From assembly GCF_030817535.1 (NCBI RefSeq), contig NZ_JAUSZL010000002.1:3720001-3784000 (forward strand): a DNA stretch of 64,000 nt, given 5' to 3'. The notes below the pieces were generated by a model. That model saw only the letters and a list, made by a program, of their open reading frames with translations, made no database searches and was not told where the DNA came from. The first letter of the stretch is position 1; every line of letters begins with the position of its first letter. A program made the translations under genes and the position numbers. The stretch is from Streptomyces sp. V3I8. Its GTDB lineage: Bacteria > Actinomycetota > Actinomycetes > Streptomycetales > Streptomycetaceae. This document shows positions 56,475 to 64,000 of the stretch, piece after piece.

Positions 56475-58040
56475 TCAGTCCTTGGCCGGTGTGCCGACCA
56501 CGTCGTCCGCCGGGCCGGCCGGAGCCGGTACCGCCGCGGCCGCGGAGCCGCCGTCGTCCGAGTTGATCTTCGCGATGAGCGCGTCCCGTTCCGGGGTGTC
56601 CTCCGGCTTCACGTATCCGATGAGGATGTAGAGGACGAGCGAGACCGCGAGCGGGATCGACACCTGGTACTGGAGCGGGACCCCGCCCTCGACGTTCCAG
56701 CTGATCGGGTAGTTGACCAGCCAGAAGGTGACCAGTCCGACGCCCCAGCTGATCAGCGCGGCCGTCGGTCCGCTCTTGCGGAACCAGGGGAGCAGGCCCA
56801 GCATCAGCGGGATCGCGATCGGGCCCATCAGTCCGGCCACCCACTTGATGACGACGGTGATGATGTCGCCGAAGAAGGCGGAGTCGACCTGGGTCGCGAT
56901 GGCCATCGACAGGCCGAGGAAGAGCAGCGTGGCGCAGCGCGCGGCCAGCAGCCCCATCCGGGTGTCCCATTCGCGCGCCTTGCGCGAGACCGCGGGCATG
57001 ATGTCGCGGGTGACGACGGCCGCGATGGCGTTGGCGTCCGAGGAGCACATCGCCATGGTGTGGGAGAAGAACCCGACGATGACCAGGCCCAGCAGCCCGT
57101 GCGGCAGCAGGTGTTCGGCCATCAGCGCGTACGAGTCCGCCGGCACGTCGGTCTTGATGATCAGCGGCGCGACCCACATGGGGAAGAACAGCACCAGCGG
57201 CCAGACCAGCCAGAGCGAGGCGGACAGGATGCCCGAGCGCGTGGCCGACTTCGCGGAGTCCGTGGCCATGTAGCGCTGGGCCTGGTTCCACATGCCGCCG
57301 TTGTACTCGAAGGTCTTGATGAAGAGATAGGCGATCAGGAAGACCATCATGTACGGGCCGGCCAGCAGCTTGGTGTGCCCGTCGAGGGCGGGTTCGTCCC
57401 AGACGCTCCACAGGGTGCTGAAGCCGTTCAGCTCGGCCATGACGGCGACGAGCATCGCGACACCGGCGATGAACTGGATGATGAACTGCCCCAGTTCGGT
57501 CAGCGCGTCCGCCCAGAGGCCGCCGACCGTGCAGTAGATCGCCGTCACGAAGCCGGTGACCAGGATGCCCGTGTTGAGCGAGACGCCGGTGAAGACGGAC
57601 AGCAGGGTCGCGATGGCGGCCCACTTGGCGCCCACGTCCACGATCTTCAGCAGGACGCCGGACCAGGCGAGGGCCTGCTGGGTGGGCAGGTCGTAGCGGT
57701 TCTTCAGGTACTCCAGCGGCGAGGCCACGTGCAGGCGTGAGCGCACCCGGTTGAGGCGGGGCGCGAACACCTTCGCGCCGATCGCGACGCCGATGGCGAT
57801 GGGGAAGGACCAGGTGACGTAGGACGTGACGCCGTACGTGTAGGCGATGGCCGCGTACCCGGTGAACATGACCGCGCTGTAGCCGGACATGTGGTGCGAG
57901 ATGCCCGACAGCCACCACGGCATCTTGCCGCCGGCGGTGAAGAAGTCGCTGACGTTGTCGACCCGTTTGTGGGACCAGACACCGATCGCGACCATCACAC
58001 CGAAGTAGCCGATGAGCACGGCCCAGTCGAGACCGTTCAT
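56475..58040 (-). CDS. Sodium:solute symporter (SSS family)
   Basis: A 521-residue membrane protein with about 13 hydrophobic segments. Family features: FFTAGGKMPWWLSGIS near the N-terminus, and AWSGVLLKIVD and GGLWADALTELGQ in the core. It imports a solute with Na+; monocarboxylates, sugars, amino acids or nucleosides are possible. ATG at 58040 with GAGAAGG. On the same strand and 152 bp downstream of the SDR gene, so possibly one operon with a shared substrate. Confidence 0.9.
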   Translation of the reverse strand: MNGLDWAVLIGYFGVMVAIGVWSHKRVDNVSDFFTAGGKMPWWLSGISHHMSGYSAVMFTGYAAIAYTYGVTSYVTWSFPIAIGVAIGAKVFAPRLNRVRSRLHVASPLEYLKNRYDLPTQQALAWSGVLLKIVDVGAKWAAIATLLSVFTGVSLNTGILVTGFVTAIYCTVGGLWADALTELGQFIIQFIAGVAMLVAVMAELNGFSTLWSVWDEPALDGHTKLLAGPYMMVFLIAYLFIKTFEYNGGMWNQAQRYMATDSAKSATRSGILSASLWLVWPLVLFFPMWVAPLIIKTDVPADSYALMAEHLLPHGLLGLVIVGFFSHTMAMCSSDANAIAAVVTRDIMPAVSRKAREWDTRMGLLAARCATLLFLGLSMAIATQVDSAFFGDIITVVIKWVAGLMGPIAIPLMLGLLPWFRKSGPTAALISWGVGLVTFWLVNYPISWNVEGGVPLQYQVSIPLAVSLVLYILIGYVKPEDTPERDALIAKINSDDGGSAAAAVPAPAGPADDVVGTPAKD

Positions 58041-58192
58041 ATGCCTTCTCCCAGGATCGTCAGGGTCGTGAAGCGCCCGCTCATCGTGGGTTCGATGGCA
58101 TGACTGCGACAACATCCCGTACGGTCAAGGCGAAGCAAAATAGTTCAGCTTACCGACCTCGGTTCATGTCCATGAATGCGACACGGAAGCTG

Positions 58193-58978
58193 TCATCGCA
58201 TCAGCTCCCCCGCGTTGACCAGCAAGGACTGTCCCGTGATCGCCCTCGCCCGGTCCGACGCCAGGAACACCGCGGCGTCCGCCACGTCCCCGTCCGTGGC
58301 CAGCTCGGGCAGCGCCATCCGGGAGGACAGCCGCTCCAGCACCTCGGCCTCCGGCACGCCCTCGGTGTGCGCGGTGAACTGCACGTACGCCTGCACCGGC
58401 GGGCCCCACATCCAGCCGGGCAGCACGGTGTTCACCCGGATCCGGTGCGGGCCCAGTTCGCGCGCCAGGGAGTACATCGCGCTGGTCAGCGCGCCCTTCG
58501 AGGCCGCGTACGCCGCCTGCCGCACCTGGGAGGGGGCGGCGACGGACGACTGCGTCCCGATGACGACCACGGACCCGCCGCGCTCCTTCAGCGCCGGCAG
58601 ACAGGCGCGGGTCATCCGCAGGGTGCCGAGCAGGTTGACGTCGAGGACGGCCTGCCAGGTGACGAAGTCCGCGTCCTCCAGGCCGCCGAAGCAGCTGTCC
58701 CGGGCGGCCACGTGCACGACGGCGTCGAGCCGCCCGAACCGCTCGACCGCGAGCGCGGCGAGCGCCTCGCACCGGCTCTCGTCGGTGATGTCCGTCGCCC
58801 GGTACGCGGTGCGGGTGCCGCCGGGGTCGAGTTCGGCGGCGGCCTCGGCGAGGTTCGCCTCCGTACGCGCGCCGAGCACGGCGTTCCCGCCGTCCCGCAC
58901 GACGGCCGCCGCGACCTGGTGCCCGAGCCCGGCCCCGACCCCCGACACGACGACGGTCTTCCCCTGCAGCAACGACAT
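58193..58978 (-). CDS. Short-chain dehydrogenase/reductase (SDR)
   Basis: A 261-residue classical SDR. The cofactor motif is SGVGAGLG (TGxxxGxG variant), with the Asn in LDVNLLG, Ser in GTQSSVA and YAASK active-site Tyr-Lys. ATG at 58978 follows GGGAGG. It heads a probable operon with the symporter and is divergent from the EthD-like gene across a palindromic operator. The substrate may be a hydroxy or keto compound brought in by the symporter. Confidence 0.9.
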   Translation of the reverse strand: MSLLQGKTVVVSGVGAGLGHQVAAAVVRDGGNAVLGARTEANLAEAAAELDPGGTRTAYRATDITDESRCEALAALAVERFGRLDAVVHVAARDSCFGGLEDADFVTWQAVLDVNLLGTLRMTRACLPALKERGGSVVVIGTQSSVAAPSQVRQAAYAASKGALTSAMYSLARELGPHRIRVNTVLPGWMWGPPVQAYVQFTAHTEGVPEAEVLERLSSRMALPELATDGDVADAAVFLASDRARAITGQSLLVNAGELMR

Positions 58979-59005
58979 CACGGACCTCCCGACCCTGGCG
59001 CACAA

Positions 59006-59022
59006 TCTGACGGTCCGTCAGA
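59006..59022. promoter_or_regulatory. Perfect palindrome, TetR-type operator
   Basis: TCTGACGGTCCGTCAGA has eight-base arms and a single central base, midway between the divergent SDR and EthD-like starts. No regulator gene lies nearby, so the repressor is encoded elsewhere. Confidence 0.75.
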
Positions 59023-59106
59023 GTAGGCGTGTGCGGGGGACGAAGGAAGAGGGACCGAGAGGGACCGAGAGGGACCGAGAGGTCGAGAGGGAGGAGGGGG
59101 AGCGCC

Positions 59107-59958
59107 GTGCCCGATGACACGCCCGTCGACACGCGCAGCGAGGTGTACGGGGAACTGGCCGCCGCCGGCCCGTACGGAGTGCGTCCCGGCCACGCCCTGA
59201 TCACGATGGTGGAGCCGCACCCGGGACACGAGCACGCGTACAACCGCTGGTACGAGGACGATCACTACTACGCCGGCGCGATGGCGATGCCCTGGATGTA
59301 CGCGGGCCGCCGCTGGGTCGCTACCCGGGACCTGCAGCTCCTGCGCGTGCCGGAGAAGTCCGCGGTCGCCCGGCCGGTCACCACCGGCTGCTACCTGTCG
59401 ACGTACTGGATCACGGAGGGCCGCTACGACGACCACATGAAGTGGACCGTGGGCATCAACAAGCGGCTGAACAGGGACGGGCGGGTCTGTCAGGACCGTA
59501 CGCACGTCTTCACCGCGTTCCAGGACCACGAGGCGACGGTGTACCGGGACGGGGACGCCGGGCCGCGCGACTTCCACGCGCTGGACCATCCGTACGCGGG
59601 GCTGGTGCTGCAGGTCGTGGACGCGCGGTCCCCGGCCGGGCGGGGCGAGTTGCTGGAGTGGCTGCGCTCCCGGTACCTGCCCGAGCGGCTCGCGGGGTCG
59701 CCCGCCGCCATGGTCACCGTCTTCCGGCCGACGCCGCTGCCCGGGGACCGGATGTCGTACGTGAAGCAGGTCGAGGGGGTCGGCACGCGGCTGACGCTGC
59801 TGTGGTTCCTGGAGGCGGATCCGCGGGAGTGCTGGGAGGAGTGGTTCACCGGGCTGGAGGCGCCGGTGGCCGGGACGGGGCTGGGACGGGTGGAACTGGT
59901 GGCGCCGTTCGTGCCGACGGTGCCGGGGACCGACCTGTACGTCGACCGGTTGCGGTGA
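59107..59958 (+). CDS. EthD-like dimeric-barrel protein
   Basis: A 283-residue protein with two related halves (EHAYNRWYEDDHYYAGAM; LYVDRL end) recalling tandem EthD/dimeric alpha-beta barrels. Family members help degrade small organic molecules. GTG at 59107 follows GGAGG. Divergent from the SDR gene; the shared palindrome suggests joint regulation in a catabolic unit with the symporter. Confidence 0.75.
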   Translation: MPDDTPVDTRSEVYGELAAAGPYGVRPGHALITMVEPHPGHEHAYNRWYEDDHYYAGAMAMPWMYAGRRWVATRDLQLLRVPEKSAVARPVTTGCYLSTYWITEGRYDDHMKWTVGINKRLNRDGRVCQDRTHVFTAFQDHEATVYRDGDAGPRDFHALDHPYAGLVLQVVDARSPAGRGELLEWLRSRYLPERLAGSPAAMVTVFRPTPLPGDRMSYVKQVEGVGTRLTLLWFLEADPRECWEEWFTGLEAPVAGTGLGRVELVAPFVPTVPGTDLYVDRLR

Positions 59959-60069
59959 GCTGGTTTCGGTGAATCGGTTGCGGTGAACCGGTAATCCGGT
60001 GGTCTTGCGCGGCATAGATGGTGTCAGGTGTTCGTTGAGCAACACACCTGTCAACGAGGGGACTTGAGG

Positions 60070-60585
60070 ATGGCCGTAGCACGCGCGTTACCGATCACCG
60101 CGACCCTGCTCACCGGCACGGTCGCGCTCTACATCACGCTCGTGGCGTTCGGGAACATCACCGACTTCGGCACCAACCAGCAGTTCGTCCAGCATGTGCT
60201 CGCCATGGACACCACCTTCAAGGACGACGACCTGATGTGGCGGGCCGTGGAGTCCGAGGGGCTCCAGAACGCCGCGTACGTGGCGATCATCGCGTGGGAG
60301 ACGGTGGCCGCGCTCGTCCTGATCCTCGGCACGTTCCAGTGGCTGCGACGGGACCACGTCCGGGCCCGGCGGACGTCCACCGTCGGGCTGCTGATGCTGA
60401 TGCTGCTCTTCGGCGCCGGGTTCATCGCCATCGGCGGTGAGTGGTTCGCCATGTGGCAGTCGGAGGACTGGAACGGGCTGGATGCCGCGATGCGGGTGTT
60501 CCTGCTGAGCGGGGTGGTGCTGGTGCTCATCCACCTGCCGGTGGACCGGGACCCGGCCGGGGGCGGCGCCAACGGGGCCCTCTAG
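60070..60585 (+). CDS. DUF2165 small integral membrane protein
   Basis: A 171-residue protein with four hydrophobic segments and the DUF2165 pattern (ALYITLVAFGNITDF, FVQHVLAMDTTF, EWFAMWQSEDWNG). ATG at 60070 follows AGGGGA. Function unknown; appears single-gene. Confidence 0.88.
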   Translation: MAVARALPITATLLTGTVALYITLVAFGNITDFGTNQQFVQHVLAMDTTFKDDDLMWRAVESEGLQNAAYVAIIAWETVAALVLILGTFQWLRRDHVRARRTSTVGLLMLMLLFGAGFIAIGGEWFAMWQSEDWNGLDAAMRVFLLSGVVLVLIHLPVDRDPAGGGANGAL

Positions 60586-60639
60586 CTGATCTGTTCCGTT
60601 CGAGGCCGAGCTGTTGGACCACGCCGCCAGGAGGAACCC

Positions 60640-61029
60640 GTGTCGTACCCGCACCTGCTCACCCCCGCGGAGAAGCTCGCCGACGCGAAGAAGCAGTCGG
60701 ACCTCCCGCGGATCGTCGTGATCTGCGGCTCCACCCGCTTCATGACCGAGATGGACGAGGCCGATCTGCGGGAGACCGAAGCCGGAAGGATCGTCGTCAA
60801 ACCGTGCTGCGACATGAAGTCGCCGCACGCGCTTCGGTACGGTCCCGTCGAGGCCGAGGCGCTGAAGGTGCGACTCGGTGATCTGCACCGGGCGAAGATC
60901 CGGCTCGCCGACGAGGTGCTCGTGGTCGGCGACCGCATCGGGGACAGCACCCGAGCCGAAATCGCCTACGCCCGGTCGCTGGGCAGGCCCGTGCGGTTCA
61001 CGCACCCCGAAGCCGACCCTGACGTCTGA
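60640..61029 (+). CDS. Small nucleotide-binding-like (DUF4406/nucleoside deoxyribosyltransferase-like) protein
   Basis: A 129-residue protein (RIVVICGSTRFM, LADEVLVVGDRIGDSTRAEI, AYARSLGRPVRFTHP). The pattern CGSTRF...GDSTRAEIAYA resembles the nucleoside 2-deoxyribosyltransferase-like/DUF4406 fold. GTG at 60640 follows AGGAGG. The biological substrate is unknown. Confidence 0.8.
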   Translation: MSYPHLLTPAEKLADAKKQSDLPRIVVICGSTRFMTEMDEADLRETEAGRIVVKPCCDMKSPHALRYGPVEAEALKVRLGDLHRAKIRLADEVLVVGDRIGDSTRAEIAYARSLGRPVRFTHPEADPDV

Positions 61030-61221
61030 CCGTCCGCCGCCACCTCGACAAACGGGGCGAGCACGCACTCACGACGTTTCCCGGCGCCGGCGTACAACCC
61101 TGTGGCCCCGCTACCGGTCTCCTGTTCGCGGGCCCCACGCGCCATCTGGCCACGAAACCTGCTTCGGCGACCGGACCGCCGGCCGGCCCGCCCTCGCGAC
61201 CGACAAGGAACCCCACCACTT

Positions 61222-62577
61222 ATGCGTATCCGCGCAACGACCACGCTCGCCACCTTCCTGGTAGCGGGCCTGACCCCCCTCACCCTGCCCGCCGCGGCGG
61301 CGAACGCCGCGCCCGCGAAGTACGGCGACGACTTCAACGGCGACGGCTACCGCGACTACGCGTACTCCAGCTTCAGCGCCAGAGGGGGCGGCGGCGTCAG
61401 CGTGATCTTCGGGACCGCCACCGGGCCCGGCTCCACACACCAGCGCATCACCCAGGCGAGCTCCGGCGTGCCCGGCGCCGACGAGGCCGACGACATGTTC
61501 GGCGAGGTACGGGCCGCCGCGGACTTCGACGGCGACGGATACGGCGACCTCGCGGTGGCGGCGACCGGCGAGAACGGCTTCCAGGGCGCCGTGACCATCC
61601 TGTGGGGATCCGCCTCCGGCCTGTCCAAGGGCACGACGCTCCCGAACAAGAACCCTGGCCGCAACAACTACATGGGCAAGGACCTGGCGACCGGCGACTT
61701 CAACGGCGACGGCAAGCAGGACCTGGCCGTCATCAACGAAGCCATGACCTACGTCTACCGCGGCCCGCTCAAGCGCTCCGGCACCACCGGCACCGTGACC
61801 AAGCTCGACAGGACGACGTCCTTCTACGCCTCGGCCCTGGTCTCCGGCAAGGTCAACGGCGACAAGCCGACCGACCTCGCGATCATCGGTGACGTGGTCG
61901 GTTCCGAATCCATCGCCTCCGACGTCTGGTTCATCAAGGGGGGCGCGAGCTCGCTCACCCCGGGCACGAGCCTGCGCCTGGAGTCCCAGTCCGGCGACGG
62001 CGGCGAGGGCGAGCGCGGCGGCGACGGCGTCATCGCCGACTTCGACAAGGACGGCTACGGCGACATCGCCATCGGCACGTCCCTCCACTCGAAGCACAAG
62101 GGCCGCGTCAGCGTCTGGTACGGCTCGTCCGGCGGCCCGTCCCGAAGCGCCCGCTTCACCCAGTCGACCAGTGGCGTCGCCGGGTCCCCGGAGAACTACG
62201 ACGAGTTCGGCTCATCCGTCTCGGCGGGCGACGTCAACGGCGACGGCTACGCGGATCTCGCGGTCGGCGTGCGGGGCGAGGACATCGACGGCCGTGACTA
62301 CGCGGGCGGCGTGCACGTCCTCAAGGGGCGGGCGAGCGGCCTGTCCGGTACCGGCTCGCAGTGGTTCGCCCGCAACACCCCCGGCGTACCGGGGCCGTTG
62401 ACGGCCAACGATGAGTTCGGTGGTCTGGTACGGCTGCGCGACATCGAGGGTGACAAGACGGCCGACCTGTACGTGAGCGGCCTCGACTCGCTGCGGCTGC
62501 CCGGCTCGGCCGGCGGCATCACCACGGCGGGTGCGACGGAATACGACACGGCGCCCATCAGCGGCTTCCTGGAATAA
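61222..62577 (+). CDS. Secreted FG-GAP repeat (integrin-like) protein
   Basis: A 451-residue exported protein. A signal peptide (about 1-31, ending ANAA) precedes six to seven FG-GAP blades, each with a Ca2+ loop such as DFNGDGYRDY, DFDGDGYGDL and DVNGDGYADL. These form a seven-bladed beta-propeller for extracellular binding. ATG at 61222. A truncated homologue occurs at 30644-31087. Confidence 0.9.
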   Translation: MRIRATTTLATFLVAGLTPLTLPAAAANAAPAKYGDDFNGDGYRDYAYSSFSARGGGGVSVIFGTATGPGSTHQRITQASSGVPGADEADDMFGEVRAAADFDGDGYGDLAVAATGENGFQGAVTILWGSASGLSKGTTLPNKNPGRNNYMGKDLATGDFNGDGKQDLAVINEAMTYVYRGPLKRSGTTGTVTKLDRTTSFYASALVSGKVNGDKPTDLAIIGDVVGSESIASDVWFIKGGASSLTPGTSLRLESQSGDGGEGERGGDGVIADFDKDGYGDIAIGTSLHSKHKGRVSVWYGSSGGPSRSARFTQSTSGVAGSPENYDEFGSSVSAGDVNGDGYADLAVGVRGEDIDGRDYAGGVHVLKGRASGLSGTGSQWFARNTPGVPGPLTANDEFGGLVRLRDIEGDKTADLYVSGLDSLRLPGSAGGITTAGATEYDTAPISGFLE

Positions 62578-62664
62578 GCCTTCCAGGCGGCCGGGCGCGT
62601 CCTCGTTCTGCGTGCCGGTCCGCGGCCGGGCTGTCGTGCGCGTGCGGGCCGGTGGGGGCCGATC

Positions 62665-62688
62665 GCGCAGTTCCCCGCGCCCCTGAAA
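62665..62688 (+). repeat. Dispersed 3'-end element copy
   Basis: GATCGCGCAGTTCCCCGCGC followed by CCCTGAAA, forward orientation, between convergent FG-GAP and TPR genes. Same family as the array at 1-315. Confidence 0.7.
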
Positions 62689-62692
62689 GGGC

Positions 62693-64000
62693 TCAGGTGT
62701 CCGGGGTGCCCCTCACGCGGGATCGCATCAGCAGGGCCCAGGGGTAGTCGGGGCGGAGTTCGAGTGCGCGGTCGAGGTCGGCCAGGGCCTCCTCGTCGCG
62801 GGCCAGTTCGTGGAGGGACGCTCCGCGGCTCGCCAGCGCCGAGGCGTAGTCGGGCAGGAGCGCGACGGCCCTGCCCAGCTCGGTGACGGCCTCCTCGAAG
62901 CGGCCGGCCAGGCGGTAGGCGTCGCCGCGTTCCGACGCGACCCAGGGCGCGTCGGGTGCGGCCCGGACCGCCCGGTCGAGGTCGGCGAACGCCTCGGCCT
63001 CCTCGCCCCGGGCGCGGCGCAGACGGGCCCTGCGCACCAGCGCCCACGGGTCGTCCTCCTCGATGCCGAGCGCCCGGTCGAAGTCGGCCAGCGCCTCGTC
63101 GTACCGCCCGAGTGCGTGCCGGCACACGGCCCGGCCGGCCAGCGGCCCGGCGGCGGCCGGGTCGAGGGCGACGGCGCGGTCGAAGTCGGCGACGGCCTCC
63201 TCGAAGCGGCCCGCCAGCCGGTAGGCCTCCGCGCGCCCGGCGATGATCCACGCGGTGCCGGGCGCCAGTTCGTCCGCCCGGTCGAGGGCGGCCAGCGCGG
63301 CCGGGAAGTCGCCCAGCAGGTGGTGGGTGAACCCGCGGCCGTAGTGGGCGCGGGCGAGCCGGGGGTCGAGTTCCAGGGCCCGGTCGTACTCGGCGAGGGC
63401 CTGCCGGTACTCCCCGGCGTGGCGCAGTTCCCTGCCCCGCAGGGTGTGCGCCAGGGCCCGGCCGGCCGTGTCGGGTCCGGGCCGGGCGAGGAGCAGGCCC
63501 ATCGCCCCGGCGATGCCGGACCCGTCGTCGTCGAGGGCCTCGCCCAGCCGCGTACCCCACGCGCGGAGGTCGGGACTGTCCGCCGCGTCGCCCGCGTCCT
63601 CCAGCATCCGCGCCCAGCGGCGGCCGGCGACACGGTCCTCGCGGCAGGCCTCGACCAGTGCCCGCAGCGCCGCGCCGAGCGCCGCGGCGGGCCGGGCGCA
63701 GAGCAGGTGGTAGGTCTCCTCCAGGCGCAGCCCGTGCCACTCCTCGTCCGCCCACAGGTCGTCGCCCTCCCGCCCCTCCTCGGCCTCGCCCCGCCACCGC
63801 GCGAACGCCTCCGCCAGCCGTCGGTGCCGGGCGGCCCACTCGCGCGGGGACCGGCGTCGCTCCAGGCGCAGCATCGGCGCCCGTACGACGTCGTGGTAGC
63901 GCGTCCGCGTCCCGTGGACGCCGACGAAGGGGAGCCCGGTCAGCCATTCGTACAGGGCGTCGAGTTCGCCGTCCGGGCGGTCGGTGACCAGGACCCGGAA
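62693..64000 (-). CDS. TPR-repeat protein (partial at window end)
   Basis: The C-terminal ~435 residues of a protein whose 5' end lies beyond 64000. The first ~70 visible residues (FRVLVTDRPDG ... WLTGLPFVG) look like the end of an ATPase or sensor domain; at least eight TPR units follow (FEEAVADFDRAVALDP, YDEALADFDRALGIEE). No start within the window is credible because the reading frame is open to the end. TPR arrays mediate protein contacts. Confidence 0.85.
   Translation of the reverse strand, partial: FRVLVTDRPDGELDALYEWLTGLPFVGVHGTRTRYHDVVRAPMLRLERRRSPREWAARHRRLAEAFARWRGEAEEGREGDDLWADEEWHGLRLEETYHLLCARPAAALGAALRALVEACREDRVAGRRWARMLEDAGDAADSPDLRAWGTRLGEALDDDGSGIAGAMGLLLARPGPDTAGRALAHTLRGRELRHAGEYRQALAEYDRALELDPRLARAHYGRGFTHHLLGDFPAALAALDRADELAPGTAWIIAGRAEAYRLAGRFEEAVADFDRAVALDPAAAGPLAGRAVCRHALGRYDEALADFDRALGIEEDDPWALVRRARLRRARGEEAEAFADLDRAVRAAPDAPWVASERGDAYRLAGRFEEAVTELGRAVALLPDYASALASRGASLHELARDEEALADLDRALELRPDYPWALLMRSRVRGTPDT

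Overview
This window is high-GC DNA from the chromosome of a Streptomyces-type actinomycete. The evidence is very high third-codon-position GC, frequent GTG starts with GGAGG-type ribosome sites, families typical of the genus (XRE/DUF397 pairs, GPP34, Ser/Thr kinases, FG-GAP proteins, duplicated IclR regulators), and dispersed GC-rich hairpin elements at 3' gene ends. All calls come from reading the sequence; no database search was run.

Layout. 1-2.9 kb: a tandem hairpin-type array, then a DHA2-type MFS exporter with its TetR regulator. 3.2-4.5 kb: a secreted M6-like metalloprotease. 4.6-11.5 kb: a D-glucarate catabolism island (glucarate dehydratase, GntP permease, 5-dehydro-4-deoxyglucarate dehydratase) flanked by two unusual IclR regulators. 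11.6-18.9 kb: an apparent electrophile/oxidant-stress regulon with a NemR-like TetR repressor, an MFS exporter, a haloperoxidase-type hydrolase and two almost identical DJ-1/PfpI genes in opposite orientation. Five copies of a TAGACnnGTCG operator tie these genes together. 19.4-26.2 kb: tRNA-Arg(CCU) followed by a decayed integrative element. It has a duplicated tRNA 3' end, two integrase C-terminal fragments, a deletion-fusion scar, and a surviving KorSA-like GntR/NUDIX/ATPase module with three matching operators. Small lower-GC cargo genes sit inside it.

26.3-32.7 kb: a MarR regulator and epoxide-hydrolase-like gene sharing a long inverted repeat, an aldo/keto reductase divergent from an AraC regulator, an FG-GAP fragment, a peptidase-inhibitor-like secreted protein and a lipoprotein. 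33.2-39.7 kb: a cell-envelope module with a secreted class-A beta-lactamase-like serine hydrolase, an FHA-like protein translationally coupled to a transmembrane Ser/Thr kinase, an M23 peptidase and a DPBB-like secreted protein. The last two carry a virtually identical C-terminal SH3-like domain as an inverted repeat. 39.8-45.8 kb: a quinone-oxidoreductase/TetR pair, a lipoprotein, a PH-domain protein, an MFS transporter and a DUF5937/ArsR regulator.

45.8-56.4 kb: a core-like block with glutathione peroxidase, a large membrane protein, a D,D-carboxypeptidase with a ~650-residue low-complexity cytoplasmic region, GPP34, an XRE/DUF397 pair, and an ADP-ribosylglycohydrolase-fold protein that lacks its metal-binding motifs. 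56.4-64 kb: a sodium:solute symporter, an SDR and an EthD-like protein divergent around a palindromic operator, DUF2165, a small nucleotide-binding-like protein, an intact FG-GAP protein, and a TPR protein running off the window end.

The most interesting candidates are the NemR-like regulon with its inverted DJ-1 duplication, the relict tRNA-Arg element whose repressor and operators survive, and the kinase/SH3 envelope module.
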